This document shows positions 35,753 through 46,197 of a stretch of DNA of 64,000 bases, piece after piece. The stretch covers positions 2,912,001 to 2,976,000 of the forward strand of contig NZ_JACCBG010000001.1 of assembly GCF_013409645.1 (NCBI RefSeq). The letters run 5' to 3'. Under the pieces are notes generated by a model. That model saw only the letters and a list, made by a program, of their open reading frames with translations, was not told the DNA's origin and ran no database searches. Numbering within the stretch: the first letter of the stretch is position 1; every line of letters starts with the position of its first letter. This DNA comes from Nocardioides panaciterrulae. GTDB taxonomy: Bacteria > Actinomycetota > Actinomycetes > Propionibacteriales > Nocardioidaceae. The translations under genes were made by a program, and so were the position numbers.

Positions 35753-35775
35753 TTTGCATAGGTTTCCGATGTAAA
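35753..35775. promoter_or_regulatory. Candidate MarR operator
   Basis: TTTGCAT-N9-ATGTAAA forms an inverted repeat with one mismatch just before the marR start at 35784 and 45 bp before the divergent DUF1697 gene. The position and AT-rich half sites fit autoregulation by MarR. Confidence 0.45.
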
Positions 35776-35783
35776 GTGGGGGC

Positions 35784-36323
35784 ATGGCCACCCCGGAGGA
35801 GCTCCGCGAGCTGAGCAGCGACCTGGTCGTGCACGCCGTGCGACTGGTCCGCGCCGTACGCCGGGCCCTCGAGCAGCCCGCCGGCATGCGGGTGCTCTCG
35901 CTCCTCGACCAGTACGGCGCGCTCGGCGTCACCCAGCTGGCCGCCGCCGACCGCAGCTCCCAGCCGACCATGTCCGGCGCGATCGCCGGACTCGTCGAGC
36001 GCGGCTGGGTCGACAAGCAGCCCAACCCGGCCGACGCCCGCAGCAGTGTCGTGACCCTCACCGACGCCGGGCGCGCCGAGCTGCACCGCATCCGCCGGAT
36101 GAACGGCGAGTTCGTGGCGGCCCGGCTCGCGGCGGCCCCGCACCCGCACAGCCTCGAGGACCTGGCCACGGCGGTCGCCGTGCTCCGCGACGTCCTCGAC
36201 GCCGGCCCCGAGCCCAACCCCGGGTCCAGCACCGGGGCCAGCCCCGCGTCGAGCCCAGAGTCCAGCCACGAGTCCAGCCCCGGGCCTCTCCCCGGGTCCA
36301 GCACCGAGAAGGGAACCCCGTGA
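35784..36323 (+). CDS. MarR family transcriptional regulator
   Basis: A 179-residue regulator. The winged helix-turn-helix is in GALGVTQLAAADRSSQPTMSGAIAGLVERGWVDKQPNPADARSSVVTLTDAGR, with the DxR wing (PADARSS). The extended C-terminus after residue 143 is a Pro/Ser/Gly-rich tail with repeated GSSTG/SSPESS motifs, unusual for MarR proteins. It ends in GTGA shared with the MFS transporter start, so the pair is an operon, and the transporter is the likely target. Confidence 0.9.
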   Translation: MATPEELRELSSDLVVHAVRLVRAVRRALEQPAGMRVLSLLDQYGALGVTQLAAADRSSQPTMSGAIAGLVERGWVDKQPNPADARSSVVTLTDAGRAELHRIRRMNGEFVAARLAAAPHPHSLEDLATAVAVLRDVLDAGPEPNPGSSTGASPASSPESSHESSPGPLPGSSTEKGTP

Positions 36324-37588
36324 CCTCCCCCAGCACCACCCACGGATCGGACGGCTCCGCGTCCGCCGGTTCGTTCCTCAACCAGCCGCGCGCGGTGTGG
36401 GCCGTGGCCTTCGCCTGCGTGATCGCGTTCATGGGCATCGGCCTGGTCGACCCGATCCTCAAGGAGATCGCGGCCAAGCTCCAGGCGACGCCGAGCCAGG
36501 TCTCGCTGCTGTTCACCAGCTACATGGCGATCATGGGCATCGCGATGCTCGTCACCGGCGTGGTGTCCAGTCGGATCGGGCCCAAGCGCACCCTGCTCAC
36601 CGGGCTGGTGCTGATCATCGTCTTCGCCGGCCTCGCGGGCTCCTCCGGCAGCGTGGGCGCGGTCATCGGCTTCCGCGCGGGCTGGGGCCTCGGCAACGCG
36701 CTGTTCGTCGCCACCGCCCTGTCCACGATCGTCAGCGCCTCGAAGGGCTCGGTGGGCCAGGCGATCATCCTCTTCGAGGCGGCGCTCGGCCTGGGCATCG
36801 CCTCCGGGCCGCTGATCGGCGGCCTGCTCGGCGAGCAGTCCTGGCGCGGGCCGTTCTTCGGCGTCTCGGTGCTGATGACCATCGCGCTGATCGCCACCAC
36901 GTTCTTCCTGCCGGCCACCCCGCCGACCGGCCGTCGTACGTCGCTCGCCGACCCGTTCCGCGCGCTGCGCTACCCCGCGCTGCTGCTGCTCGCCCTCGTC
37001 GCGGTCTTCTACAACCTCGGCTTCTTCACACTGCTGGCCGCCGGGCCGTTCGCGCTGCCGACCTTCGGCATCATGCAGATCGGGTGGACGTTCTTCGGCT
37101 GGGGCGTGCTGCTCGCGGTCACCTCGGTGTGGGTCGCCCCGGTGCTGCAGCGCTGGTTCGGCACGCTGCCGACGCTGACGACGGTGCTCGCGCTGTTCGC
37201 CGTGGACCTCGGGGTGATGGCGGTCTTCGCCGAGCACGAGCCCGTGGTGACGGTGGGCATCATCGTCGCCGGCGCCTTCATCGGCATCAACAACACCCTG
37301 GTCACCGAGGCGGTCATGGGCGCCGCCCCGGTCGAGCGCCCGGTCGCGTCCGCGGCGTACTCGTTCGTGCGGTTCACCGGCGGCGCCATCGGCCCGTTCG
37401 TCGCGCTGAAGCTCGGCGAGCGCATCGACGTGCACGCCCCGTTCTGGTTCGGCGCGATCGCGGTGGCCGTCGGGGTGGTCGTCGTAGCCGCCGGCTCCCG
37501 CACCATCCGCACCGCGCTGCACGGCGGCGCGCCGGCCCCGCACAGCCGGGACGAGGCGGAGGCCGAGCTGGTCGGCGACATCGGCTGA
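36320..37588 (+). CDS. MFS transporter
   Basis: A 422-residue 12-helix transporter. It starts with a basic N-terminus, first helix AVWAVAFACVIAFMGIGLVDPIL and the family's loop motif RIGPKRTLLTG between helices 2 and 3. It resembles drug-efflux DHA1 members. The start is GTG at 36320, overlapping marR by 4 bp. Its substrate is unknown. It ends 5 bp before a 70-bp palindrome. Confidence 0.93.
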   Translation: MTSPSTTHGSDGSASAGSFLNQPRAVWAVAFACVIAFMGIGLVDPILKEIAAKLQATPSQVSLLFTSYMAIMGIAMLVTGVVSSRIGPKRTLLTGLVLIIVFAGLAGSSGSVGAVIGFRAGWGLGNALFVATALSTIVSASKGSVGQAIILFEAALGLGIASGPLIGGLLGEQSWRGPFFGVSVLMTIALIATTFFLPATPPTGRRTSLADPFRALRYPALLLLALVAVFYNLGFFTLLAAGPFALPTFGIMQIGWTFFGWGVLLAVTSVWVAPVLQRWFGTLPTLTTVLALFAVDLGVMAVFAEHEPVVTVGIIVAGAFIGINNTLVTEAVMGAAPVERPVASAAYSFVRFTGGAIGPFVALKLGERIDVHAPFWFGAIAVAVGVVVVAAGSRTIRTALHGGAPAPHSRDEAEAELVGDIG

Positions 37589-37592
37589 GACA

Positions 37593-37662
37593 TGTAACGC
37601 CCGGTTAGGTGGTCCAGGGCGCCGGTGGAACGGCGCACCTGAGCCCCTAACCGGGCGTTACA
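37593..37662. repeat. 70-bp palindromic element, copy 3
   Basis: A third copy with the same arms and a core that reads GGCGCCGgtggaaCGGCGC, again self-complementary. It lies in the convergent gap between the MFS gene and hppD. All three copies are exactly 70 bp between the arm tips. Confidence 0.85.
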
Positions 37663-37678
37663 TGTTTTCCGGCCGACC

Positions 37679-39475
<1,797 letters not shown>

Positions 39476-39480
<5 letters not shown>

Positions 39481-39608
39481 GTTAGGCCCCCCGCCGCGTT
39501 GAGTTGGGCCCCCCGCCGCGTTGAGTTGGGCCCCCCCGCCGCGTTGAGTTGGGCCCCGCGCCGCGTTCAGTCGGGCCCCCCGCCGCGTTGAGTCGGGCCC
39601 CACGCCGC
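39476..39608. repeat. Six tandem repeats of about 22 bp
   Basis: Six units of the form GTTGAGTTGGGC, then a C run and GCCGC. Five are 22 bp and one is 23. They differ at only a few positions: A or G at the ninth base, C or T in GTC/GTT, and GCG or ACG before the end. The first overlaps the lrp stop (cgttga), and the block ends 12 bp before the IclR gene's end, so it fills the convergent gap. Confidence 0.88.
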
Positions 39609-39620
39609 AGCAGGCCCGGG

Positions 39621-40262
39621 TCACCGGACGGCGGCGGCGACCTCGGCGGCCGCGGCGGCGACGACCGGGCCGATCGCCTCCACGTCCAGCGGACCCAGGG
39701 TGACGATGCCGACGCTGGCGTCGAGCCCCTCGACGCCGCGGACCGGCGCGGCGAGGCCGCGCGCGCCGGGCTGGAGCTCGCCCTCGGTGATCTCGTAGGG
39801 GTGCGCCGGGTCGCGCGGGGCGCGGCCGAGCAGGATCGCCTTGCCGGCGGCCCCCTGCCGGAGCGGGTGGCGCGAGCCGATCCGGTAGCTCACGTGGAAG
39901 TCGGTCCAGGACGGCTCGACCACCGCCAGCGCGAGGGCCTCCTCCCCGTCCGCGACGGTCAGGTGCGCGGTGCAGCCGACCTGCTCGGCGAGCCGGCGCA
40001 GCACGGGTACGGCGAGGTCGCGCAGCACCGGCTGCACCGCCGAGGCCAGGTGCAGCACGCCGAGCCCGACGTGCAGCCGCCCCCGGGCGTCCTTGCGCAC
40101 CAGGGCGTGCTGCTCGAGGGTGCTCACCAGCCGGTAGACCACGGTCCGGTTCACCTGCAGCCGGACCGAGAGCTCGGTGACCGTCAGACCCCCCGGCGCA
40201 GAGGCGAGCACGTCGAGGACGCGCAACCCGCGGTCGAGGGTCTGGGAGGTCTCGGCCGGCAT
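39621..40262 (-). CDS. IclR family transcriptional regulator
   Basis: A 213-residue regulator. The winged HTH is at LDRGLRVLDVLASAPGGLTVTELSVRLQVNRTVVYRLVSTLEQHALV, and the effector domain runs from LRDLAVPVLRRLAEQVGCTAHLTVADG to the end, with GAAGKAILLG. It lies 22 bp downstream in order from the helicase gene on the same strand. The C-terminus is shorter than in the usual 250-residue IclR. The target is not evident. Confidence 0.88.
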   Translation of the reverse strand: MPAETSQTLDRGLRVLDVLASAPGGLTVTELSVRLQVNRTVVYRLVSTLEQHALVRKDARGRLHVGLGVLHLASAVQPVLRDLAVPVLRRLAEQVGCTAHLTVADGEEALALAVVEPSWTDFHVSYRIGSRHPLRQGAAGKAILLGRAPRDPAHPYEITEGELQPGARGLAAPVRGVEGLDASVGIVTLGPLDVEAIGPVVAAAAAEVAAAVR

Positions 40263-40284
40263 GGCCAGAGTGTAGGGCCGCCGG

Positions 40285-42138
40285 TCAGGAGGACTTCCGC
40301 ATCGCCCACTCGCGGATCCGGTCGATGCGGGCGTGCAGCTGCTCCGCGGTCGCCACCGCCGCCGCGGGCCCGCCGCACTCCTTGCGCAACGCGGCGTGGG
40401 TGATGCCGTGCGCCTGGCCGGTCCGGTGGTGCCAGGCGGCGACCAGGCCGTTGAGCTCCCGGCGCAGCACCGCGAGCTGCTCGTGGGTCGACACCTGGGC
40501 CACCGAGTCACCCCGGTCCCCCGCGTCGTCCCGGCCGGCTCGGTCGGCGGCGTCCCGCTTCTGCTTGCGGGCGCGCTCGCTCTGCCGCGAGTGCAGCAGC
40601 TCGCGCACCTGGTCGGGCTCCAGCAGGCCGGGGATGCCGAGGAAGTCCATCTCCTCCTCCGACCCCACGTGCACCTCGCCGGAGTGGCCGAACTCGCCGC
40701 CGTCGTAGAGCACCCGGTCGAAGGTGGCCTGCGACCCGAGCGCCTCGAAGCTGAGCTCGAGCTCCGCGGAGGCCTGCTCGGAGGCGTTGGCCTGCGCCAT
40801 CAGGGCGTCCTCGGCCGCGAAGATGTCGCCCTCGTCGGTGACCTTGCGGCCCAGCACGTGGTCGCGCTGCACCTCCATCTCCGAGGCGTGCCCGAGCAGG
40901 TTCGGCACCGACGGCAGGAACACCGACGCGGTCTCGCCGCGTTTGCGGGCCCGCACGAAGCGGCCGACGGCCTGGGCGAAGAACAACGGGGTGGAGTACG
41001 TCGTGGCGTAGACGCCGACGGCCAGCCGCGGCACGTCGACCCCCTCGGAGACCATCCGGACCGCGACCATCCACCGGTCGGTGTTCTCGCCGAACGCCGC
41101 GATCTTCTTCGACGAGGCCTTCTCGTCCGAGAGCACCACCGTGGGCGCCTCGCCGGCGATTTCGCGCAGCAGCTTGGCGTAGGCCCGTGCGGACTCCTGG
41201 TCCGAGGCGATCACCAGGCCGCCGGCGTCCGGCACGTGCCGACGTACCTCCGAGAGCCGTTTGTCGGCGGCGGCGAGCACCGAGGGCATCCACGAGCCCT
41301 TGGGGTCCAGCGCGGTGCGCAGCGCCTGCGCGGTCATGTCCTTGGTCAGCGGCTCCCCCAGCCGGGCCGCGATCTCGTCGCCGGCCCGGGTGCGCCACTG
41401 CATCTCGCCGGAGTACGCCATGAACAGCACCGGCCGCACGACGTGGTCGGCCAGCGCGTGCGCGTAGCCGTAGGCGTAGTCGGCCACCGACCGCGGGATG
41501 CCGTCCTCGCCGGGAGCGTAGGTGACGAACGGGATCGGGTTGATGTCGGAGCGGAACGGCGTGCCGGTCAGGGCCAGGCGGCGGGCGGCCGGCTCGAACG
41601 CCTCGCGGACCCCGTCGCCCCACGACAGCGCGTCACCGGCGTGGTGCACCTCGTCGAGGATCACCAGGGTCTTGAATCGCTCGGTGCGGATCCGCATCGC
41701 CAGCGGGTTGACCGCGACGCCGGCGTAGGTGACCGCGATCCCGACGTAGTCCTGCGAGGTCCGGCCCTTGCCGGCGGAGTACGTCGGGTCGACCGGGATC
41801 CCGGCCCGCGCCGCGGCGTCGGCCCACTGCACCTTCAGGTGCTCGGTGGGCGCGACGATGGTCACCCGGTCGATCAGCCGCCGGCCGAGCAGCTCGGCGG
41901 CGACCGTGAGCGCGAAGGTCGTCTTGCCCGCGCCGGGCGTCGCCACCGCGAGGAAGTCCCGCGGCAGGTCGGCGAAGTACTTGTGCATCGCCGCGGTCTG
42001 CCAGGCGCGCAGCGACGGCGCCGTCCCCCACGCCGCCCGGTCGGGATAGGCGGGCGGGAGGGCCGGGTCGATGTCGAGGTCGAGCCGGGAGTCGGTCGGG
42101 TCGTGGCGGGCGGGGTCCTGGGCGGGCCGTCCCGTCAC
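40285..42138 (-). CDS. DEAD/DEAH-box superfamily II helicase
   Basis: A 617-residue helicase. Motif I is ATPGAGKTTFALT, motif II LVILDEVHHAGD, motif III LALTGTPFRSD and motif VI FFAQAVGRFVRARKRG. The C-terminal third has a coiled, charged region (LLHSRQSERARKQKRDAADRAG) and a final helical block. The start is GTG at 42138, overlapping the DUF3039 stop by 4 bp, a pair conserved across actinobacteria. Members resemble restriction-type translocases but no nuclease domain is present here. The biological role is not known. Confidence 0.88.
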   Translation of the reverse strand: MTGRPAQDPARHDPTDSRLDLDIDPALPPAYPDRAAWGTAPSLRAWQTAAMHKYFADLPRDFLAVATPGAGKTTFALTVAAELLGRRLIDRVTIVAPTEHLKVQWADAAARAGIPVDPTYSAGKGRTSQDYVGIAVTYAGVAVNPLAMRIRTERFKTLVILDEVHHAGDALSWGDGVREAFEPAARRLALTGTPFRSDINPIPFVTYAPGEDGIPRSVADYAYGYAHALADHVVRPVLFMAYSGEMQWRTRAGDEIAARLGEPLTKDMTAQALRTALDPKGSWMPSVLAAADKRLSEVRRHVPDAGGLVIASDQESARAYAKLLREIAGEAPTVVLSDEKASSKKIAAFGENTDRWMVAVRMVSEGVDVPRLAVGVYATTYSTPLFFAQAVGRFVRARKRGETASVFLPSVPNLLGHASEMEVQRDHVLGRKVTDEGDIFAAEDALMAQANASEQASAELELSFEALGSQATFDRVLYDGGEFGHSGEVHVGSEEEMDFLGIPGLLEPDQVRELLHSRQSERARKQKRDAADRAGRDDAGDRGDSVAQVSTHEQLAVLRRELNGLVAAWHHRTGQAHGITHAALRKECGGPAAAVATAEQLHARIDRIREWAMRKSS

Positions 42139-42395
42139 TCGTCGCCCCCGCCCGAGTCGCGCATCGACTCCCAGACCTCTTTGCACTCCGGGCAGACCGG
42201 GAACTTCTCCGGAGCCCGGCTCGGGACCCACACCTTGCCGCACAGGGCGACGACGGGGGTGCCCATCACCATGGCCTCGGTCAGCTTGTCCTTGTCGACG
42301 TAGTGCGAGAAGCGCTCGTGGTCGCCCTCGTCGGTCGGGACGGTCCGCCGGTCCTCACGGATGTCCGTGTCGGTCGAGAATCCGATGGTGGTCAC
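42135..42395 (-). CDS. DUF3039 domain protein
   Basis: An 86-residue protein. It has ERFSHYVDKDKLTEAMVMGTPVVALCGKVWVPSRAPEKFPVCPECKEVW, in which one cysteine (ALCGK) and a C-x2-C pair (CPEC) look like a zinc ribbon. It is a conserved actinobacterial partner of the downstream helicase gene, with a GTGA overlap. I cannot say whether it binds DNA, RNA or the helicase. Confidence 0.9.
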   Translation of the reverse strand: MTTIGFSTDTDIREDRRTVPTDEGDHERFSHYVDKDKLTEAMVMGTPVVALCGKVWVPSRAPEKFPVCPECKEVWESMRDSGGGDE

Positions 42396-42443
42396 GAGGG
42401 TCGAGTCTAGGTGACGAGGCGACGATCCAGCGGATCGCGCAGG

Positions 42444-43001
42444 TCAGTTCAGGTCCGGGTCGACCGGGCGGGTGGAGTGCCACGCCAGCTCCCCGGGCTG
42501 ACGCCGCAGCACCGCGCGCCACAGGTCGCCGGCGTCGGTGCGGAACACGTCGCCGGGCACCGACGGCACGACGTACCAGCTGCCCTCCTCGATCTCGGAG
42601 GCGAGCTGGCTGGCCCCCCACCCGGCGTACCCCGCGAAGATCCGCACGCCCGCCAGGCTGCCGTCGATCAGCTCCACGGGCGTGTCGAGGTCGACCAGGC
42701 CGAGATGCCCGGCGACCTCGCGGAAGCCGACCGGCACGTCATCGGGGGCGCTGAGCACGCCGACGGCGAGCGCACCCTCGGTGCTGACCGGGCCGCCGTG
42801 GAAGAGCACCTCCGGCTCGGCGACCACCTCGCCCCAGCCCTCGAGGACGTCGGAGACCAGCACTGGAGAGGGCCGGTTGAGCACCACGCCGAGCGCCCCG
42901 TCCTCGTCGGCGTCGAGCAGCAGGATCACGGTGTGGGCGAAGTTGGGGTCGAGCAGGGCAGGCGTCGCCACGAGCAGCACGCCCGCCTCCACCTCGATCA
43001 C
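42444..43001 (-). CDS. YqgE/AlgH family protein
   Basis: A 185-residue protein. The start EAGVLLVATPALLDPNFAHTVILLLDADEDGALGVVLNRPS is the UPF0301 signature. VLFHGGPVSTEGALAV and IFAGYAGWGASQLASEI follow. The fold is known but the molecular role is not. It is separated by 49 bp from DUF3039 and could be the first gene of that unit. Confidence 0.92.
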   Translation of the reverse strand: MIEVEAGVLLVATPALLDPNFAHTVILLLDADEDGALGVVLNRPSPVLVSDVLEGWGEVVAEPEVLFHGGPVSTEGALAVGVLSAPDDVPVGFREVAGHLGLVDLDTPVELIDGSLAGVRIFAGYAGWGASQLASEIEEGSWYVVPSVPGDVFRTDAGDLWRAVLRRQPGELAWHSTRPVDPDLN

Positions 43002-43079
43002 GGTTCCATCATCGCGCGCCCGGCCCGTGTTGGCATCACCCCGGTGGAGGGCTCGCCGAGGTGCGCAGACGGGCGGGGC

Positions 43080-43610
43080 TCAGGCCGCGAGCGCGGCCCG
43101 GAGCCGGCTGAGCAGGCCCGGGGCCGGGTCGGCGCGGTGGCCGGTCACCGGTCCCCGCGGGTACGACGCCCGGGCCGCCTCCTCGATCCGCTCCCCCACC
43201 CGGACCGCGGCCGCGTCCGCGCTGCTGGCGCGGCCGGCCATCGAGGCGAGCAGGACCCGCTCCTTGCGCGCGGACCTGGCCAGCATCTCGGCCATGGCGG
43301 CGTCGACGGGCTCGGCGCGGTAGTGGTCGATCACCGCCCGCAGCCCGGGCAGCTCGCGGGCGGTCGTCCGCCACGCGGCGACCACGCCGCGCTCGAGGTC
43401 CATCGGCTGCTCCATCAGCTCGCGCTCGATGCGACCCGCCAGGCGGGCGTGCCAGCGCAGCTGCAGCGCCGCGAGCAGCGCCGTCTCGTCCCCGAAGGTC
43501 TCGGCCACTCCGTCGAGGTCCATCGGGAGCAGTCCGTCCCGGCGCTGGTCGACGGTGGCGAGGACGGCGCGGAGGATCTCTCCGCGCCGGTGGAAGGACT
43601 TCCAGGTCAT
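43080..43610 (-). CDS. Hypothetical protein under TetR-type operators
   Basis: A 176-residue soluble helical protein, MTWKSFHRRGEILRAVLATVDQRRDGLLPMDLDGVAETF then DETALLAALQLRWHARLAGRIERELMEQ. I do not recognise a family. The ATG at 43610 has AAGGAG five bases upstream. Divergent from tetR, with three operator-like palindromes in its promoter region, so it is very likely the main TetR target. The sequence is mostly helical, with no signal peptide or membrane segment. Confidence 0.75.
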   Translation of the reverse strand: MTWKSFHRRGEILRAVLATVDQRRDGLLPMDLDGVAETFGDETALLAALQLRWHARLAGRIERELMEQPMDLERGVVAAWRTTARELPGLRAVIDHYRAEPVDAAMAEMLARSARKERVLLASMAGRASSADAAAVRVGERIEEAARASYPRGPVTGHRADPAPGLLSRLRAALAA

Positions 43611-43635
43611 GGGGGCTCCTTGCTTCGAGCTCGTG

Positions 43636-43686
43636 CATACCGACGGTATGTACATACCCACGGTACGGAGACATACTCCCGGTATT
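43636..43686. promoter_or_regulatory. Three tandem TetR-type operator sites
   Basis: CATACCGACGGTATG (43636-43650, perfect arms), CATACCCACGGTACG (43653-43667) and CATACTCCCGGTATT (43672-43686) share the form CATAC-N-rich-GGTA. They are spaced 17 and 19 bp apart, between the hypothetical gene and tetR. Confidence 0.65.
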
Positions 43687-43746
43687 CAACCTGGTCGGCG
43701 GTGACGTCACTCACCCCGGCGCCCGGGCGGTATCTAGACTGCGCGG

Positions 43747-44427
43747 ATGACGAAGTCCTCGGTCTCCCGGCTGGTGCCCAAGGTCCCGCACGTGCCCGGG
43801 GCGAGCCGGCGGCAGGAGTACTCCGCCTCCACCAAGCGCGCGCTGGTCGACGTGGCCGAGGAGCTGTTCACCACCAACGGCTACGCCGCGACCTCGCTGG
43901 ACGCGGTCGTCGCGGGCGCCCGGGTGACCAAGGGCGCGCTCTACCACCACTTCAGCGGCAAGCAGGCGCTGTTCGAGGCCGTCTTCGAGCGCACCGAGGC
44001 CGACGCGTCCCGCACCATCCAGGAGTCGCTGCGCGGCCACCGGGACCCGTGGGAGAAGGCGCGCGCCGGGCTGCGGGCCTTCCTCGGCGTCGTGCAGGAG
44101 CCGCGCTACCGCCGGATCGTGATCCAGGAGGGGCCCTCGGTGCTCGGCTACGAGCGCTACCGCGAGCAGGAGGAGCGCTCGACCTTCGCCAACGTCCTCG
44201 ACATCGTCGAGGGAGTCCTGAGCGCGAGCACCTGGGACCTCGACGACGCGATGGTGCAGACCTTCGCCCGGATCTTCTTCGGGGCGATGTCCTCGGCGGG
44301 CGAGTCGGTCTCCAGCGCCGACGACCCCGTGGCCGCGGCCGCGCGGGTCGAGACCGCGATCGGGGTGATCCTCGCCGGGTTCCGCGAGCTGGTGGACCAC
44401 GGCGCCGCGCTGCCCACCAGCCCCTGA
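43747..44427 (+). CDS. TetR family transcriptional regulator
   Basis: A 226-residue repressor. The HTH region is RALVDVAEELFTTNGYAATSLDAVVAGARVTKGALYHHFSGKQALFEAVF. The C-terminal ligand domain is normal in length, with QEPRYRRIVIQEGPSVLGYERYREQEE. The GTG or ATG choice is not in doubt; ATG at 43747. It is divergent from the hypothetical gene at 43610 and the gap carries the three palindromes, so it most likely represses both. Confidence 0.93.
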   Translation: MTKSSVSRLVPKVPHVPGASRRQEYSASTKRALVDVAEELFTTNGYAATSLDAVVAGARVTKGALYHHFSGKQALFEAVFERTEADASRTIQESLRGHRDPWEKARAGLRAFLGVVQEPRYRRIVIQEGPSVLGYERYREQEERSTFANVLDIVEGVLSASTWDLDDAMVQTFARIFFGAMSSAGESVSSADDPVAAAARVETAIGVILAGFRELVDHGAALPTSP

Positions 44428-44463
44428 CCACGGGGTCCCTACGACGGGGTCACGGCAACGGGG

Positions 44464-45483
44464 TCACTTCTTGAAGGTGACGTTCCCGCCCTGCGCGGGG
44501 ACCAGCTCGATCCAGGTGTGCCCGGCCGGGACGGTGAGCTTGCCGCCCTTGGTCGAGAGCTGCAGCGGGCTGTCCAGCTTGTCCTTCGACCAGGTGCCGC
44601 GAACCATCCGGCCGCCGTGGAAGAGCATCGCGGCGCCCTTGCCGACGAGCTTGGTCTCGGGGACGTGGTTGCCGGCCGGGTCGAGGTAGCCCGCGTCGCC
44701 CTCCTGGACCCGCAGCACCAGCACGGTGTCGGCCGGGAACTCGTCGCCGTCCGCGGCGTAGGTGTTCTCGTTGATGTAGCCGCCTCCGCGGTAGACCCAG
44801 TCGGTGGTGTGCCCGCCGGAGAACTGCGCGGCCATGGTCTTGGCGGCGACGCCCTTGGGCAGGTCCTTCTCGTCGCCCCAGGGCAGGTAGTCGGCGGGCC
44901 GCTTGTCGCCCTGCTTGATCGTGGAGGCGACCTCGCTCAGGTTCGCGAAGAGGTTGTACGGCGCTGGCCGGCTGTTGTCACGCGCGAACCCCTTGGTGCC
45001 CTCGCCGAAGAAGCGGATGCCCGCGTTCTTGATCAGCGCGATCGTCCGCGGCGCGGCGCCACTGGTGACGACGTCGGCGTCCACCGGAGAGACGATGCCG
45101 ACGTCGCTGGCGCGCATCGAACGGACCGGCCCCACGGTGCCGGGGATCTGCGAGTAGTAGAACGCCGCCAGCCGGGTCAGGCCGCCCTCGACGAGCTCCT
45201 CGACGACCATGTCGGCCTTGCCGAGGCCGATCTGCGGGGCGCTGGACGCGGTGTTGTCCATCTTCGCCACCAGCACCGGGTGGTCCTGCGAGGCGCTCTG
45301 GTCGCCGGAGACCGGCAACCCGGTCAGCGGCCAGGTGGCGTCCAGCGTGGCGCCGCCGGCGACCTTCTGCGCGGCGGGCGAGGAGCTCTCGGAGGACGGG
45401 CTCCCGTCGTCACCGCCTCCACAGCCGGCGAGCAGCAGGCTCGCGCTGACCAGGACGGCGAGGGGCAGGGGGGCACGGCGCAC
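44464..45483 (-). CDS. DUF3048 domain lipoprotein (YerB-like)
   Basis: A 339-residue lipoprotein. The signal ends LLLAGC and is followed by a Ser-rich linker. The two DUF3048 domains run from TWPLTGLPVS to the end, with VLVAKMDNTASSAPQIGLGKADMVVEELVEGGLTR and SDVGIVSPVDADVVTSGAAPR. Its role is not established, although the family is associated with the cell wall. The GTG at 45483 is chosen because it begins the signal sequence; GGAG lies 9 bases before. Confidence 0.85.
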   Translation of the reverse strand: MRRAPLPLAVLVSASLLLAGCGGGDDGSPSSESSSPAAQKVAGGATLDATWPLTGLPVSGDQSASQDHPVLVAKMDNTASSAPQIGLGKADMVVEELVEGGLTRLAAFYYSQIPGTVGPVRSMRASDVGIVSPVDADVVTSGAAPRTIALIKNAGIRFFGEGTKGFARDNSRPAPYNLFANLSEVASTIKQGDKRPADYLPWGDEKDLPKGVAAKTMAAQFSGGHTTDWVYRGGGYINENTYAADGDEFPADTVLVLRVQEGDAGYLDPAGNHVPETKLVGKGAAMLFHGGRMVRGTWSKDKLDSPLQLSTKGGKLTVPAGHTWIELVPAQGGNVTFKK

Positions 45484-45520
45484 GGGGCGAGCTCCGTTTC
45501 GTGTGAGTGATCCAGTCGAC

Positions 45521-45589
45521 TTCCAGTCTGCCGCGCGGGCGCGCCCCCCGGAGGAGGCGCGCCCGCGGCGGACGGCAGACCGGCTGGAA
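45521..45589. terminator. Large stem-loop downstream of the NlpC/P60 gene
   Basis: The outer stem TTCCAG TCTGCC pairs with GGCAGA CCGG CTGGAA. Inside, a GC-rich stem pairs 45531-45545 with 45556-45568 (GGGCGCGCC with GGCGCGCCC). Located 20 bp after the NlpC/P60 stop on the minus strand and 38 bp before DUF3048, it is a likely terminator or attenuator. Confidence 0.6.
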
Positions 45590-45608
45590 GGTAGCAGCCG
45601 CTCCCGGC

Positions 45609-46187
45609 TCAGCGGCCCCGCAGGGTGCCCGCGAACCAGCTGTTGGTCCAGGGGACGGCCCGCTGCACGCGCTCGCCGGGGCGCGGCGCTTGCAGCATCA
45701 CGGCGTGCCCGTTCGCCCAGTGCAGGAAGATCGCGACGTGGTAGACGCCACTTCCGTTGCTGAAGAACAAGAAGTCCCCGCTCTTCATCTGGCTGCGCGG
45801 GATGTGCCGCGCGACGCCGGACTGCTCGGCCGCGGTCCGCGGCACGGAGAGGCCGGCGTGGCGGTAGCTGTAGTAGACCAGCCCGGAGCAGTCGAAGGCG
45901 TGCGGGCCGGCGGCGCCCCACTTGTACGGCGCACCCACGTGCTGCAGCGCGATGTTGCGGGCGTGCAGGATCTTGGTGGGCTGGCCGGCGGCGTGGTGCG
46001 ACGCGTGCTGGCTGTGGTGATGCGCGTGATGCGCGTGGTGGTGGCCATGGTGGCGGTGGTGGTGGCCGTGGTGGTGGCTCGCTGCGTTGGCCGCGGGGGC
46101 GGTGGCTGCGTCGGTGGTGACCGCGGCGGTGAGCACGCTGGCGAGGATGGCGGGCAGCGCGAGGAGGGCGCGCAGGCGTACGGACAT
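45609..46187 (-). CDS. Secreted NlpC/P60 cell-wall hydrolase with histidine-rich segment
   Basis: A 192-residue exported protein. A signal peptide (residues 1-35) is followed by about 30 residues in which nearly every other residue is His (HHHGHHHRHHGHHHAHH). The NlpC/P60 catalytic domain then begins, with catalytic Cys in HAFDCSGLVYYSYRHAG and His in GVYHVAIFLHW. It cleaves peptide cross-bridges of peptidoglycan. The His stretch may bind divalent metal. The ATG at 46187 is used with AAAGG upstream. A c-di-AMP riboswitch precedes it. Confidence 0.9.
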   Translation of the reverse strand: MSVRLRALLALPAILASVLTAAVTTDAATAPAANAASHHHGHHHRHHGHHHAHHAHHHSQHASHHAAGQPTKILHARNIALQHVGAPYKWGAAGPHAFDCSGLVYYSYRHAGLSVPRTAAEQSGVARHIPRSQMKSGDFLFFSNGSGVYHVAIFLHWANGHAVMLQAPRPGERVQRAVPWTNSWFAGTLRGR

Positions 46188-46197
46188 GGTCGGGCCT

